Assembly (NCBI GenBank): GCA_903970315.1
Contig: CAJCIJ010000310.1
Location: forward strand, 1 to 18,929
Source: Actinomycetota bacterium
Lineage (GTDB): Bacteria > Actinomycetota > Thermoleophilia > Solirubrobacterales > Solirubrobacteraceae
DNA: 18,929 nt
Direction of reading: 5' to 3'
Each line of letters starts with the position of its first letter. The first letter of the stretch is position 1. Made by a program: the position numbers and the translations under genes. Below the pieces are notes generated by a model, which was given only the letters and a program-made list of their open reading frames with translations, searched no databases and was not told the DNA's origin. Positions 7,335-13,598 of this stretch are shown in pieces.

Positions 7335-7369
7335 GTGGGGTGGCCTGGTTGGGGTGGCCTAGGTGGGGT
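7328..7369 (+). repeat. three tandem 14-bp G-rich repeats
   Basis: Units at 7328-7341, 7342-7355 and 7356-7369 read GGCCTAGGTGGGGT, GGCCTGGTTGGGGT and GGCCTAGGTGGGGT. Units 1 and 3 are identical; unit 2 differs at two bases. The first unit contains the stop codon of the GT4 gene. The array lies between two convergent transcription units. Each unit carries a GGGG run. Confidence 0.85.
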
Positions 7370-7415
7370 GCCCGACTAAGGCCAGTGTCGCCTCGCCGAT
7401 GTTGTGCGGCGCGGT

Positions 7416-7805
7416 TCAAAGGTCCACCAGGCGCCCGTCGGCGGCAGCCGCCTCGGCAAGGCCTCGATCGAGCGTGATCAGACCGACATCCAGCCGTCGT
7501 GCCAGTGTCAGGTACGCCGCGTCGTACACCGTCAGGCGATCACGAAGCTCCCAGATCGCATCGCACATCTCCGCGACCGGGTACCGCAAGACGCGCAGGT
7601 CGATCAGGTCCGCCAGTGCAAGCTGATCCTCATACGGGCCGAGCTCGCCGCGAAGGGCGTACCGGCGTAGCGCTGACATGACCTCGATGTGGAAGTGCTC
7701 GGGCACGTGCAGCTCGGAGTGACCCGACAGCGCGGCGTCGACCTTGGCGGCAGCTGGGCGCCTGAGCAGTAACTCAGCGATGGCACTCGCGTCGGCGACG
7801 ATCAC
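7416..7805 (-). CDS. vapC: VapC-like PIN-domain ribonuclease toxin
   Basis: A 129-residue PIN-domain protein, the usual VapC size. The acidic metal-binding residues are in place: Asp5 (VADAS), Glu41 (HIEV), Asp95 (VYDAAYL) and Asp113 (TLD). VapC toxins cleave tRNA or rRNA and are held inactive by the cognate VapB. The start chosen is GTG 7805, which overlaps the stop of the antitoxin gene as GTGA, the classic coupled arrangement; the longer upstream frame reads only antitoxin DNA out of frame. The gene ends convergent to the GT4 gene. The RNA target cannot be told from sequence. Confidence 0.88.
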   Translation of the reverse strand: MIVADASAIAELLLRRPAAAKVDAALSGHSELHVPEHFHIEVMSALRRYALRGELGPYEDQLALADLIDLRVLRYPVAEMCDAIWELRDRLTVYDAAYLTLARRLDVGLITLDRGLAEAAAADGRLVDL

Positions 7806-8038
7806 AACGGGCTGCGGTCGCGCTCCAGCTGGATCGCTTCGGCCGGAGTGATACCGACCTCGACGGGTGTCCTGGTCCGGCTGCGCGCAAGCCACTCCTG
7901 CATCGTCGGCCGCACAGCCAAGGTGCGCAGCTCCGAGAGCAGGTAGTCCGACAGCGTCATGCCCGCTAGCGCCGCGCGTGACTTCAGTTCGCGGTGCAGC
8001 TCGTCGGGAACGTTACGAATCTGGATCATCTTGGACAT
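7802..8038 (-). CDS. vapB: VapB-like (FitA-type) ribbon-helix-helix antitoxin
   Basis: The 78-residue product starts MSKMIQIRNVPDELHRELK and continues RAALAGMTLSDYLLSELR, the pattern of an Arc/FitA-type ribbon-helix-helix DNA-binding domain. A flexible C-terminal part would wrap the toxin. Antitoxins of this family bind the operon promoter and block the PIN toxin. ATG 8038 is used; ATG 8029 (residue 4) is also possible. Upstream, on the coding strand, a GAGG close to the start and a TAGCCT -10-like element are seen. The toxin gene follows with a 4-bp overlap. Confidence 0.85.
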   Translation of the reverse strand: MSKMIQIRNVPDELHRELKSRAALAGMTLSDYLLSELRTLAVRPTMQEWLARSRTRTPVEVGITPAEAIQLERDRSPL

Positions 8039-8053
8039 GCACCTCTGAGGCTA

Positions 8054-8070
8054 GCATGCGAATAACATGC
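8054..8070. promoter_or_regulatory. inverted repeat upstream of vapBC, possible autoregulatory operator
   Basis: GCATG (8054-8058) and CATGC (8066-8070) form 5-bp arms around an AT-rich 7-bp centre, about 16 bp before the antitoxin start. Position and symmetry suit binding by a ribbon-helix-helix dimer. The arms are short, so chance is not excluded. Confidence 0.35.
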
Positions 8071-8150
8071 AGCACCATCGCCACGGCCCTATCCGTCGTG
8101 AGCGCCGCTTCGTGGCGCCTGGGGGCGAGCAGTGTGGTCAGACGTCCAGT

Positions 8151-8360
8151 TCAGGGTCCAGCGCTGCCATTGGCCCGTTCAATGGCTCGCAGCAGGCCCG
8201 CGGCCTGGCTTGAGAGGTGCTGTCCACGCCGCAGAAGCTCGCCCACTGGCGTATCCGGCGGCGGCGTCAGGTGTTCCCGCTTTTCCGCGTTTCGGTCCGC
8301 CCAGGCTGCGTCTTGGCCGGGATCGAGCGACGTGTGCGCTGACCCTGCCATGTACGCCAT
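8151..8360 (-). CDS. possible small hypothetical protein
   Basis: A 69-residue frame in an otherwise empty stretch of about 360 bp between vapB and the DUF2334 gene. It begins MAYMAGSAHTSLDPGQ, is rich in charged residues in the middle (DRNAEKREH), has a Pro stretch (TPPPDTP), and ends in an amphipathic helix (VGELLRRGQHLSSQAAGLLRAIERA). Its third codon positions are GC-rich but not extreme. I do not recognise a family, and no ribosome binding site precedes ATG 8360 or the ATG nine bases later. It does not overlap a better gene, which is the main reason to keep it. Confidence 0.4.
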   Translation of the reverse strand: MAYMAGSAHTSLDPGQDAAWADRNAEKREHLTPPPDTPVGELLRRGQHLSSQAAGLLRAIERANGSAGP

Positions 8361-8402
8361 TTTATCGGTCAGGCGGCCCGACGCCTCGCGGCGACCTAGC
8401 CG

Positions 8403-9194
8403 CTACGCGGCAAGCGGCTGCGGGCTTGGGGCCGCCGGTAGCGGCGCGCCCGGCAGGCGCGCCACGCCGGCGAGTTCGTCGTAGGTGACCGCCGTGCGCC
8501 CGTGGGCGTGGTTCAGGACCCACTCAAGCGCCAGCATGTGGCGCGGGTGCTCCAGGTCTGACGGGTGAAGGTCGACACGAAGCACCGGTCCGGCCAGTGC
8601 CGCTCCGGCGCGCACCAGTGTGGGCCCCACCGCCCGGCGCATGGCACCCGCGGTGCCAATGGCGATTGGCGGAAACAGCAGATCGGCGCTCGTCGCCGCG
8701 CGGCGCACGTGCAGCAGCTCTGCCCACCAGCCAAAGCGGGCGCCCACGATCTCGCGCAGCGCCGGGGTGTAGGCGTAGGAGGGCGCCACGAAACCACTGG
8801 GCTCGATGCCTGCGAGCTTGAGCACCCTGCGACCGGATTCCACCGCGCGCCTGGTCTCGGCGGCATCCAGGCCCACGAACTCGGCGCCGTCGCGGCCACG
8901 CAGGCGTGCCGAGCGCAGGTCGGTGAGCACGTTGCGCCCAAGTGAGCCTCGGCGCGCGCGCACATGGTGAAAGCCGTGCTGGGCGATCGCGTCGCCGCCG
9001 CGGTGGCGCTGTCGCAGCCAGGTCACCATCTCCGGCGAGCGCTCCCCCAGAGGGTGCAGGTCACGGGCCGGGATGACAAGCAGCGTGACCCGGTCCACGC
9101 CGTGGTCGTCAAGCCAGTCGCGGATCAGCGCGCACCGTTCGTAGGTCGCGGGCTCGACGTCGTGGATGGCCACAGCGATCGACGCAGCACTCAT
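8403..9194 (-). CDS. DUF2334 polysaccharide-deacetylase-like protein
   Basis: A 263-residue protein of the DUF2334 family, which belongs to the carbohydrate esterase 4-like fold (NodB-type barrel). Motifs in order: AIHDVEP (His11, Asp12), a HGFHH block at 73-77 that would bind the metal, FVAPSYAY at about 135-142, and DLHPSD at 208-213. Such proteins are expected to remove an N-acetyl or similar group from a sugar; the actual substrate is not known. No signal peptide is seen, suggesting cytoplasmic action. ATG 9194 overlaps the TGA of the upstream PHP-GT4 gene (ATGA), so both proteins are made together and probably act on the same glycan or glycolipid. A Pro/Ala-rich tail follows the domain. 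Confidence 0.85.
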   Translation of the reverse strand: MSAASIAVAIHDVEPATYERCALIRDWLDDHGVDRVTLLVIPARDLHPLGERSPEMVTWLRQRHRGGDAIAQHGFHHVRARRGSLGRNVLTDLRSARLRGRDGAEFVGLDAAETRRAVESGRRVLKLAGIEPSGFVAPSYAYTPALREIVGARFGWWAELLHVRRAATSADLLFPPIAIGTAGAMRRAVGPTLVRAGAALAGPVLRVDLHPSDLEHPRHMLALEWVLNHAHGRTAVTYDELAGVARLPGAPLPAAPSPQPLAA

Positions 9195-11677
9195 GCTGCC
9201 CTCCTGCCGTCAACCGGCGGCTCTGAAATGCAACCGCCAAGAAATCGCCCGGGCTGCGCGTTTGCGCCCTCGCCGACAGTCGGCGCGCCCAGGCGCTCGC
9301 CTGCTTGCCGCTCGTCGCTGGTGCCGGCTGCGGTGCCCGCCAGCGACAGCGTGCGGCGGTAGGCGACCGCAAGGCGGTCAAGCGCGCGCTCCCAGGAGCG
9401 TTTGCGTGCCGCCGCCAGTGCGGCGGTTGCCAACCGTGTGCGCAGCAGCTCCGAGCGCGACAGCTCCAGCATGGCGCCCGACAGGGCCGCCGGCGACGGG
9501 GCCGCCAGAAGGCCCGTGACGCGGTCGTCGATGAGCATCAGTGGCCCGCCCGCGGCAACAGCAGCGATCGGCAGCCCGCTGGCCTGGGCCTCGATCACGA
9601 CCTGGCCAAATGTGTCGGTGGAGCTGGGGAAGACGAACAGGTCGGCGCTTGCGTAGGCGCGCGGCAGGTCGTCGCCGCGCAGCCAGCCCAGGAATGTCAC
9701 GTGGTCGCCAAGGCGCTCGCGCAGGTACGCCTCGCCGGCACCGCCTCCGGCGACCACCAGATGCAGGGCGGGGTCGCTCTCGCGGGCCATCAGGACCGCG
9801 TCGGCGAGCAGCTCGATGCCCTTCTCGCGCTCGATTCGCCCGGAGTAGAGCACGTTGACGGACCCTTGCGGCAGCACGCCCGGCGTGCGCATGGTGGGGG
9901 TGAAGCGGCGCGTGTCCACGCCGCGCTCCCAACGCATCAGCTTGCCCAGGGGCACCGACAGCGCTTCCAGGGCGCGGTCGGCGCTGGGGCTGGGTGAGAG
10001 CACCAGCTCACAGGAGTCATAGAGCGCTTTCAGCACCGCAGCCATGGCCTCGGCGAGCTCGCGTTGGCCGGTACGCAGCGAGGTGTAGGCCACCAGTTCG
10101 GTGTGGTGGCTGCTTAGCAGCGGCAGGCCCAGCGCGCGGCCGATGAGTGCGCCTGCGATCCCCACGGGGCCCGGCGAGCAGGCGTGGACGAGGTCGAAGT
10201 TGCCCTCCGTGAGCGCCTGCACGATGCCCGGCAACGTCGGCACTCCCACCCGGACACCCGGGAAGTACGGAAGTTCGACTTCGGTGGCCGAGCCGATGCG
10301 GCGGTCCACATCGGAGTCGGTGCCCAGCACCTCCACGTCAAAGCCCGTCACGCCGCGTGCGCGGATCTCCTCGATCACCCGCGTGACCCCGTGTGTGGTG
10401 CCGATGCCGTCCACCAGGATGGCCACGCGCGGGCACTCTTCGCGCAGGTGGCCGCGAGCCATGCGTCCGGTCTCGCCTGCCTGCACGCTTGCCGAGGCGG
10501 CATAGGGGATGACGGGCACAAAGCTCTCAAAGAGCGCGTGCGCGGTGTGGGAGAGCTCGGCCGCAGGGGCGACCGAGATGGTCGTCGTTGCGGCGTCCAC
10601 GGCGGCTCCGAGCTGGCGCTCGTGCAGGCGGCACGCGCTGCGGAACAGGTCGGAGTGGCTGAAACCGTCGGACTGCATCAGCGCGATCAGCGCCCAGCCG
10701 TCGAGGTGGTCAAGCTCCACTGCGGCAAGCCAGGAGCGCAGCAGCGCGCGCCCGTCGGCGGGCGAGAGCTCGTGGCCAAGGCCCGCGTGGGGCGGCTCGC
10801 CGTCGCGGATCAGGCGCGCTGCGATCGTCAGCACGGCGCGGGGGTCAAGCGGCTGGGGATCGTCGTCTGAGTCGGCGCCCAGCACCCGCGTGGCCAGCGC
10901 CACCGCCGAGTGCGCCCACTTGGCTGGGCTGCCCTGTGAGCCGCCCACCGCCACTGCGCCTGCGCGCACGTGTGCCAGAAACTCGGCCGCTGTCGCCGCC
11001 GGGGGCGTCTCGGTCCAGGTGCGCCCGATGTCTATGCCCCCGTGGTCGTCAGAGCCGGCGATCCCAATCGAGCCGCGCGCCGCGACGAAGTCGCAAGCGG
11101 GCGCGTTCAGCGCCCAGGAGCGCGCGCCGTTGCGGATCTCCCAGATCCCGAACAGCTCGGCCAGGTGCCGGCGCTGGGCGGCAGTCAGAGGAGCGCCGAC
11201 GTTGTAGTAGGGGTGCGCCAGCGCACACACGATGCCCTCGTCTCCCATGTACTGGGCACACGCCTCGACGTCGTCGCTGTGGGCTTGCAGCCACTCGTGA
11301 TCGCCGGCGTCGATCCCGTAGCAGAGCACGTGAGCAGCGGCACCCGTGCCGGGGAACTGCACCGTGAGCTCCTCGGAGATGAACACGTCGGGCCGGTCTG
11401 CAATCTCCAGGGCGCCCGCGATGGTGTCGTGATCGGTGATCGTCACGAACGACATGCCGCGGCGCTTGGCAAGCGCGTAGACCTCTTCGGGGGGTGTTGC
11501 GCACTCCGGCAGGCCCACCTGGCGCTGGACGCCAAGCGTGGGCACCTGGGAGGCGGTGGAGTGGCAGTGCATGTCCACCCTGGTCGAGTCTGTGCTCATG
11601 GCCCTGGTCGAGTCTGTGCTCATGGCGGCCTGCTCCTGACCTGTAGGGGATTCTGAGGCGCGCATCTCATCACTCAT
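9191..11677 (-). CDS. PHP phosphoesterase domain fused to GT4 glycosyltransferase
   Basis: About 828 residues from ATG 11677. The N-terminal PHP domain shows all metal-site motifs: HCH (His37, His39), TDHD (82-84), AHP (His155) and SDDH (210-212). PHP domains usually hydrolyse phosphoesters. A helical linker of roughly 150 residues follows. From about 413 comes a GT4 domain: PRVAILVDGIGTTHGVTR, a YFPGVRVGVPTLPG stretch, VHACSPGPVG, SGRIEREKG, and TDTFGQVVIE, where Asp replaces the first Glu of E-x7-E. This GT4 branch resembles lipid-linked glucosyl/mannosyltransferases (MgtA, Agt, SqdX type). A weakly conserved tail of about 45 residues ends the protein. Starts at 11677 (AGGCG upstream), 11623 (GGAG upstream) and 11599 are possible; all keep both domains. 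It is coupled by ATGA to the DUF2334 gene. A two-unit Pho-box-like repeat lies upstream. The joint reaction is unknown. Confidence 0.85.
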   Translation of the reverse strand: MSDEMRASESPTGQEQAAMSTDSTRAMSTDSTRVDMHCHSTASQVPTLGVQRQVGLPECATPPEEVYALAKRRGMSFVTITDHDTIAGALEIADRPDVFISEELTVQFPGTGAAAHVLCYGIDAGDHEWLQAHSDDVEACAQYMGDEGIVCALAHPYYNVGAPLTAAQRRHLAELFGIWEIRNGARSWALNAPACDFVAARGSIGIAGSDDHGGIDIGRTWTETPPAATAAEFLAHVRAGAVAVGGSQGSPAKWAHSAVALATRVLGADSDDDPQPLDPRAVLTIAARLIRDGEPPHAGLGHELSPADGRALLRSWLAAVELDHLDGWALIALMQSDGFSHSDLFRSACRLHERQLGAAVDAATTTISVAPAAELSHTAHALFESFVPVIPYAASASVQAGETGRMARGHLREECPRVAILVDGIGTTHGVTRVIEEIRARGVTGFDVEVLGTDSDVDRRIGSATEVELPYFPGVRVGVPTLPGIVQALTEGNFDLVHACSPGPVGIAGALIGRALGLPLLSSHHTELVAYTSLRTGQRELAEAMAAVLKALYDSCELVLSPSPSADRALEALSVPLGKLMRWERGVDTRRFTPTMRTPGVLPQGSVNVLYSGRIEREKGIELLADAVLMARESDPALHLVVAGGGAGEAYLRERLGDHVTFLGWLRGDDLPRAYASADLFVFPSSTDTFGQVVIEAQASGLPIAAVAAGGPLMLIDDRVTGLLAAPSPAALSGAMLELSRSELLRTRLATAALAAARKRSWERALDRLAVAYRRTLSLAGTAAGTSDERQAGERLGAPTVGEGANAQPGRFLGGCISEPPVDGRRAA
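11578..11625 (-). repeat. exact 24-bp tandem duplication spanning a start codon
   Basis: 11578-11601 and 11602-11625 are identical. On the coding strand each copy encodes MSTDSTR plus Ala or Val, just before the metal-binding DMHCHS motif. Each copy therefore supplies its own in-frame ATG (11623 and 11599). The perfect identity suggests a recent slippage event. Confidence 0.9.
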
Positions 11678-11718
11678 ATTCGCCTGCAAATTCAATCTTT
11701 TGTAACCAGCGCGCGGCC

Positions 11719-11740
11719 AAGATGTGAAGTGTTTGTGAAC
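11719..11740 (-). promoter_or_regulatory. possible two-unit PHO box upstream of the PHP-GT4 operon
   Basis: On the minus strand, GTTCACAAACA is followed directly by CTTCACATCTT, giving TCAC cores spaced 11 bp apart. The first unit matches the GTTCAC core of actinobacterial PhoP sites. A weak -10 candidate, TACAAA, lies about 14 bp further on, and the first start codon is 42 bp beyond the repeats. Only two units are seen, so the call is weaker than the one at pstS. Confidence 0.4.
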
Positions 11741-11801
11741 ATCGATGCCGGGCAGGCTCGGGCCGGCGCTGCCGCTGACGCGTGGCTTGGCGGCTGCCAG
11801 A

Positions 11802-11807
11802 TAAGCT
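11802..11807 (+). promoter_or_regulatory. candidate -10 element for uppP
   Basis: TAAGCT fits TAnnnT and ends nine bases before GTG 11817. There is no ribosome binding site before that GTG or before the alternative ATG 11859. A leaderless or near-leaderless transcript is possible. Confidence 0.35.
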
Positions 11808-11816
11808 CCCGCGCCC

Positions 11817-12755
11817 GTGTTCGCTGCCCACCTCGCCCACGCCCTGGACGCCGCGCCCATGGTCGCTTCGGCGCTGAGCTACTTCCAGGCGATCGTGCTT
11901 GGCGTGCTGCAGGGGATCACGGAGCTGTTCCCGGTCTCAAGCCTTGGCCACACGGTGCTGTTCCCCACGCTCTTTGGCTGGAACAGGCTGGTGCGGGCGC
12001 AGTCTGAATCGGAGTCGTTCTGGCTGGCGTTCGTGGTGATGCTCCACGTCGGCAGCGCGCTCGGCCTGCTGGCGTACTTCTGGCGCGACTGGGTGAAGAT
12101 CATCCGGGCGTTCTTTGCCACGCTGCCAAAGCGCCGCGCCGAGACCCCCACCGAGCGTCTGGCGTGGCTGATCATCGTGGCGAGTGTCCCCGCGGGGATC
12201 ATTGGCCTGGCGCTTGAGCACACCCTGCGCACACTCACGGCAAAGCCCGAGGCGGCGGCGATCCTGCTGACGGTAAACGGCGGTCTGCTCTTGGCGGCCG
12301 AGCTCTTTCGCAGGCGCGCAGCGGTGCGCGAACTGGCCGCGCGCGAGGGAGCAAAGCCAGACGGCGCGCGCGAGCTTGACACGCTTGAGTACCGCGAGGC
12401 GCTGGTCGTGGGCGTGGCCCAGTCAAGCGCCCTGCTGGCCGGCATCAGCCGCGACGGGGTGACCATGGGGGCAGGCCTGGCGCGCGGGCTTGACCACTCG
12501 GACTCGGCCCGGTTTGCCTTCCTGCTGGCCACGCCCATCATCCTTGCCGCCGGCGTCGTCAAGCTGCCTGACCTGCTTGGCCACCTGGGCAACGGCATCC
12601 GCGGCCAGGCCGCCGTGGCGTGTCTGACGGCGGCCGTCACCGCCGTCTTCACGGTGGCCTTCCTGGTGCGCTACTTCAAGACCCGCACCCTGCTGCCGTT
12701 TGCTGCCTACTGCCTGCTGTTCGGGCCGGCCATGATCATCTACACGGTCACCTGA
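11817..12755 (+). CDS. uppP: undecaprenyl-diphosphatase UppP (BacA family)
   Basis: A polytopic membrane enzyme that hydrolyses undecaprenyl diphosphate to the monophosphate, recycling the lipid carrier for peptidoglycan and other surface polymers. The 312-residue product carries both signature blocks: QGITELFPVSSLGH at 32-45 (catalytic Glu) and AGISRDGVTMGAG at about 208-220 (Arg of the SR motif). Several membrane helices follow the usual order, ending in CLLFGPAMIIYTVT. The length is slightly above the usual 265-280 residues, due to an N-terminal extension and a charged cytoplasmic loop near 165-190. GTG 11817 is used; ATG 11859 would give 298 residues and still keep all helices. It is divergent from the PHP-GT4 operon and convergent with hicAB. 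The link to glycan assembly by neighbours is contextual. Confidence 0.9.
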   Translation: MFAAHLAHALDAAPMVASALSYFQAIVLGVLQGITELFPVSSLGHTVLFPTLFGWNRLVRAQSESESFWLAFVVMLHVGSALGLLAYFWRDWVKIIRAFFATLPKRRAETPTERLAWLIIVASVPAGIIGLALEHTLRTLTAKPEAAAILLTVNGGLLLAAELFRRRAAVRELAAREGAKPDGARELDTLEYREALVVGVAQSSALLAGISRDGVTMGAGLARGLDHSDSARFAFLLATPIILAAGVVKLPDLLGHLGNGIRGQAAVACLTAAVTAVFTVAFLVRYFKTRTLLPFAAYCLLFGPAMIIYTVT

Positions 12756-12805
12756 CGAGTCGGTCCACGCTTGCCGTTGGGCGGTTGCGCGGAGTGCGGC
12801 GCGTG

Positions 12806-12821
12806 CGGGCCAGCCTGCCCG
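12806..12821. terminator. weak hairpin between convergent uppP and hicB
   Basis: CGGGC and GCCCG form a 5-bp stem with a 6-nt loop in the 90-bp gap between the two converging genes. There is no T tract. A shared terminator is plausible from position only. Confidence 0.25.
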
Positions 12822-12845
12822 GGCCGCTGATCGCGGCGGTCGGAT

Positions 12846-13043
12846 CTACGCGGCGACAGCGACGCCGGCCGGCACGTAGTGCTCGACCGTCAGGTCGTCA
12901 CGGTCCAAGGCAAAGCGCACGCCTTCCTCAACGAGCTGGTGCGCCTCAAGGTAGGTGTTCGCCACCACAGTCCACCGCGGTACGTCGGGTGATGTGGCCA
13001 CCCACGTGTCCTGATCTTGCCGGTACAGCACGCGTACGGTCAT
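12846..13043 (-). CDS. hicB: HicB-like antitoxin, short form
   Basis: The 65-residue product reads MTVRVLYRQDQDTWVATSPDVPRW and then TVVANTYLEAHQLVEEGVRFAL, matching the HicB/DUF1902-like partial RNase H fold: an edge strand, a W-x-A-x-S-P-D-V-P turn and a helix with periodic Glu. Full-length HicB proteins often add a DNA-binding domain, which is absent here, so autoregulation by HicB itself is doubtful. ATG 13043 has GAGG six bases upstream, within the hicA stop region; the longer frame from 13082 overlaps hicA and is not favoured. It follows hicA after 7 bp, the usual toxin-first order. Confidence 0.8.
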   Translation of the reverse strand: MTVRVLYRQDQDTWVATSPDVPRWTVVANTYLEAHQLVEEGVRFALDRDDLTVEHYVPAGVAVAA

Positions 13044-13050
13044 ATCTGCC

Positions 13051-13284
13051 TCACAGTAGCGCGACGGCGTCTTGCTCGGCAAGGCCTACCTGGTTACAAA
13101 GGATGTTCTTGACGGTTGAGGGCCGGATCGTCTGGCTGTCGTGAAAGGCGAACGTGATCGCGGGGTGTCGCGGGGCCTCCATCTTGCGGTGCGAGCCCCT
13201 CCGCCGCACTGTTCGGTAACCGAGAGGTTCGGCTTCCAGCAGCCTGAGGAGCTGCTTTCCCTTTAGCGACGGAAACTGGGCCAC
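13051..13284 (-). CDS. hicA: HicA-like mRNA interferase toxin
   Basis: A small protein of about 77 residues with the HicA double-stranded-RNA-binding-like fold: LKGKQLLRLLEAEPLGYRTV, then RRRGSHRKM with the catalytic His, then a strand and STVKNILCNQVGL. HicA toxins cleave mRNA and are blocked by HicB. The start is uncertain: GTG 13284 is used here, and TTG 13293 is in frame three codons earlier; neither has a ribosome binding site. It lies 7 bp upstream of hicB in one operon on the minus strand. Confidence 0.82.
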   Translation of the reverse strand: MAQFPSLKGKQLLRLLEAEPLGYRTVRRRGSHRKMEAPRHPAITFAFHDSQTIRPSTVKNILCNQVGLAEQDAVALL

Positions 13285-13463
13285 GTGCGACAACTACGAC
13301 TTGGCGATGATTGGGGCGGAAGCGGCTCCTAGCACTGGCCCACCGTACCGGCGGCCTGCGACGGTTTCCGTCATTGAGCCCGCGCCGTGGGCGACGGCGT
13401 GCCAGCACCCGATCAGGCGGACGCTGCCGCCCCACGTCCCGCTAGCGATTTGCGCAGGGGGTT

Positions 13464-13522
13464 CGAATCGGGTCAAGCCACGCCGCGCAGCGCACAAGGG
13501 TTGGGCTGCGCGGCCCGATTCG
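13464..13522. other. nested inverted repeat, possible structured RNA or mobile-element remnant
   Basis: The inner arms GCCGCGCAGC (13482-13491) and GCTGCGCGGC (13505-13514) pair perfectly over 10 bp around a 13-nt loop. The outer arms CGAATCGG (13464-13471) and CCGATTCG (13515-13522) add 8 bp, with a one-sided bulge of about 10 nt. The element lies in the 305-bp gap between hicA and the MscS gene, where no credible gene is seen. It could fold in RNA from either strand. No T tract follows on either side. Confidence 0.55.
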
Positions 13523-13598
13523 GTAGCACCTAGCACCGTCCGCGCGCCGTCGTGCACGTGTTGGCTCGGGCGAGCGCGCGCGCCATCATGGGGAGACC

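Noticed and set aside
11879-12652. Minus-strand open frame of 257 codons opposite uppP
   Set aside because: UppP motifs are unmistakable on the plus strand; the antisense product is Ser/Arg-rich without recognisable features.
13456-13476. tRNA T-arm-like sequence GGTTCGAATC, possible tRNA or att site
   Set aside because: The flanking bases do not form a T stem and no acceptor, D or anticodon arm is present. The bases are better explained as the outer arm of the nested inverted repeat.
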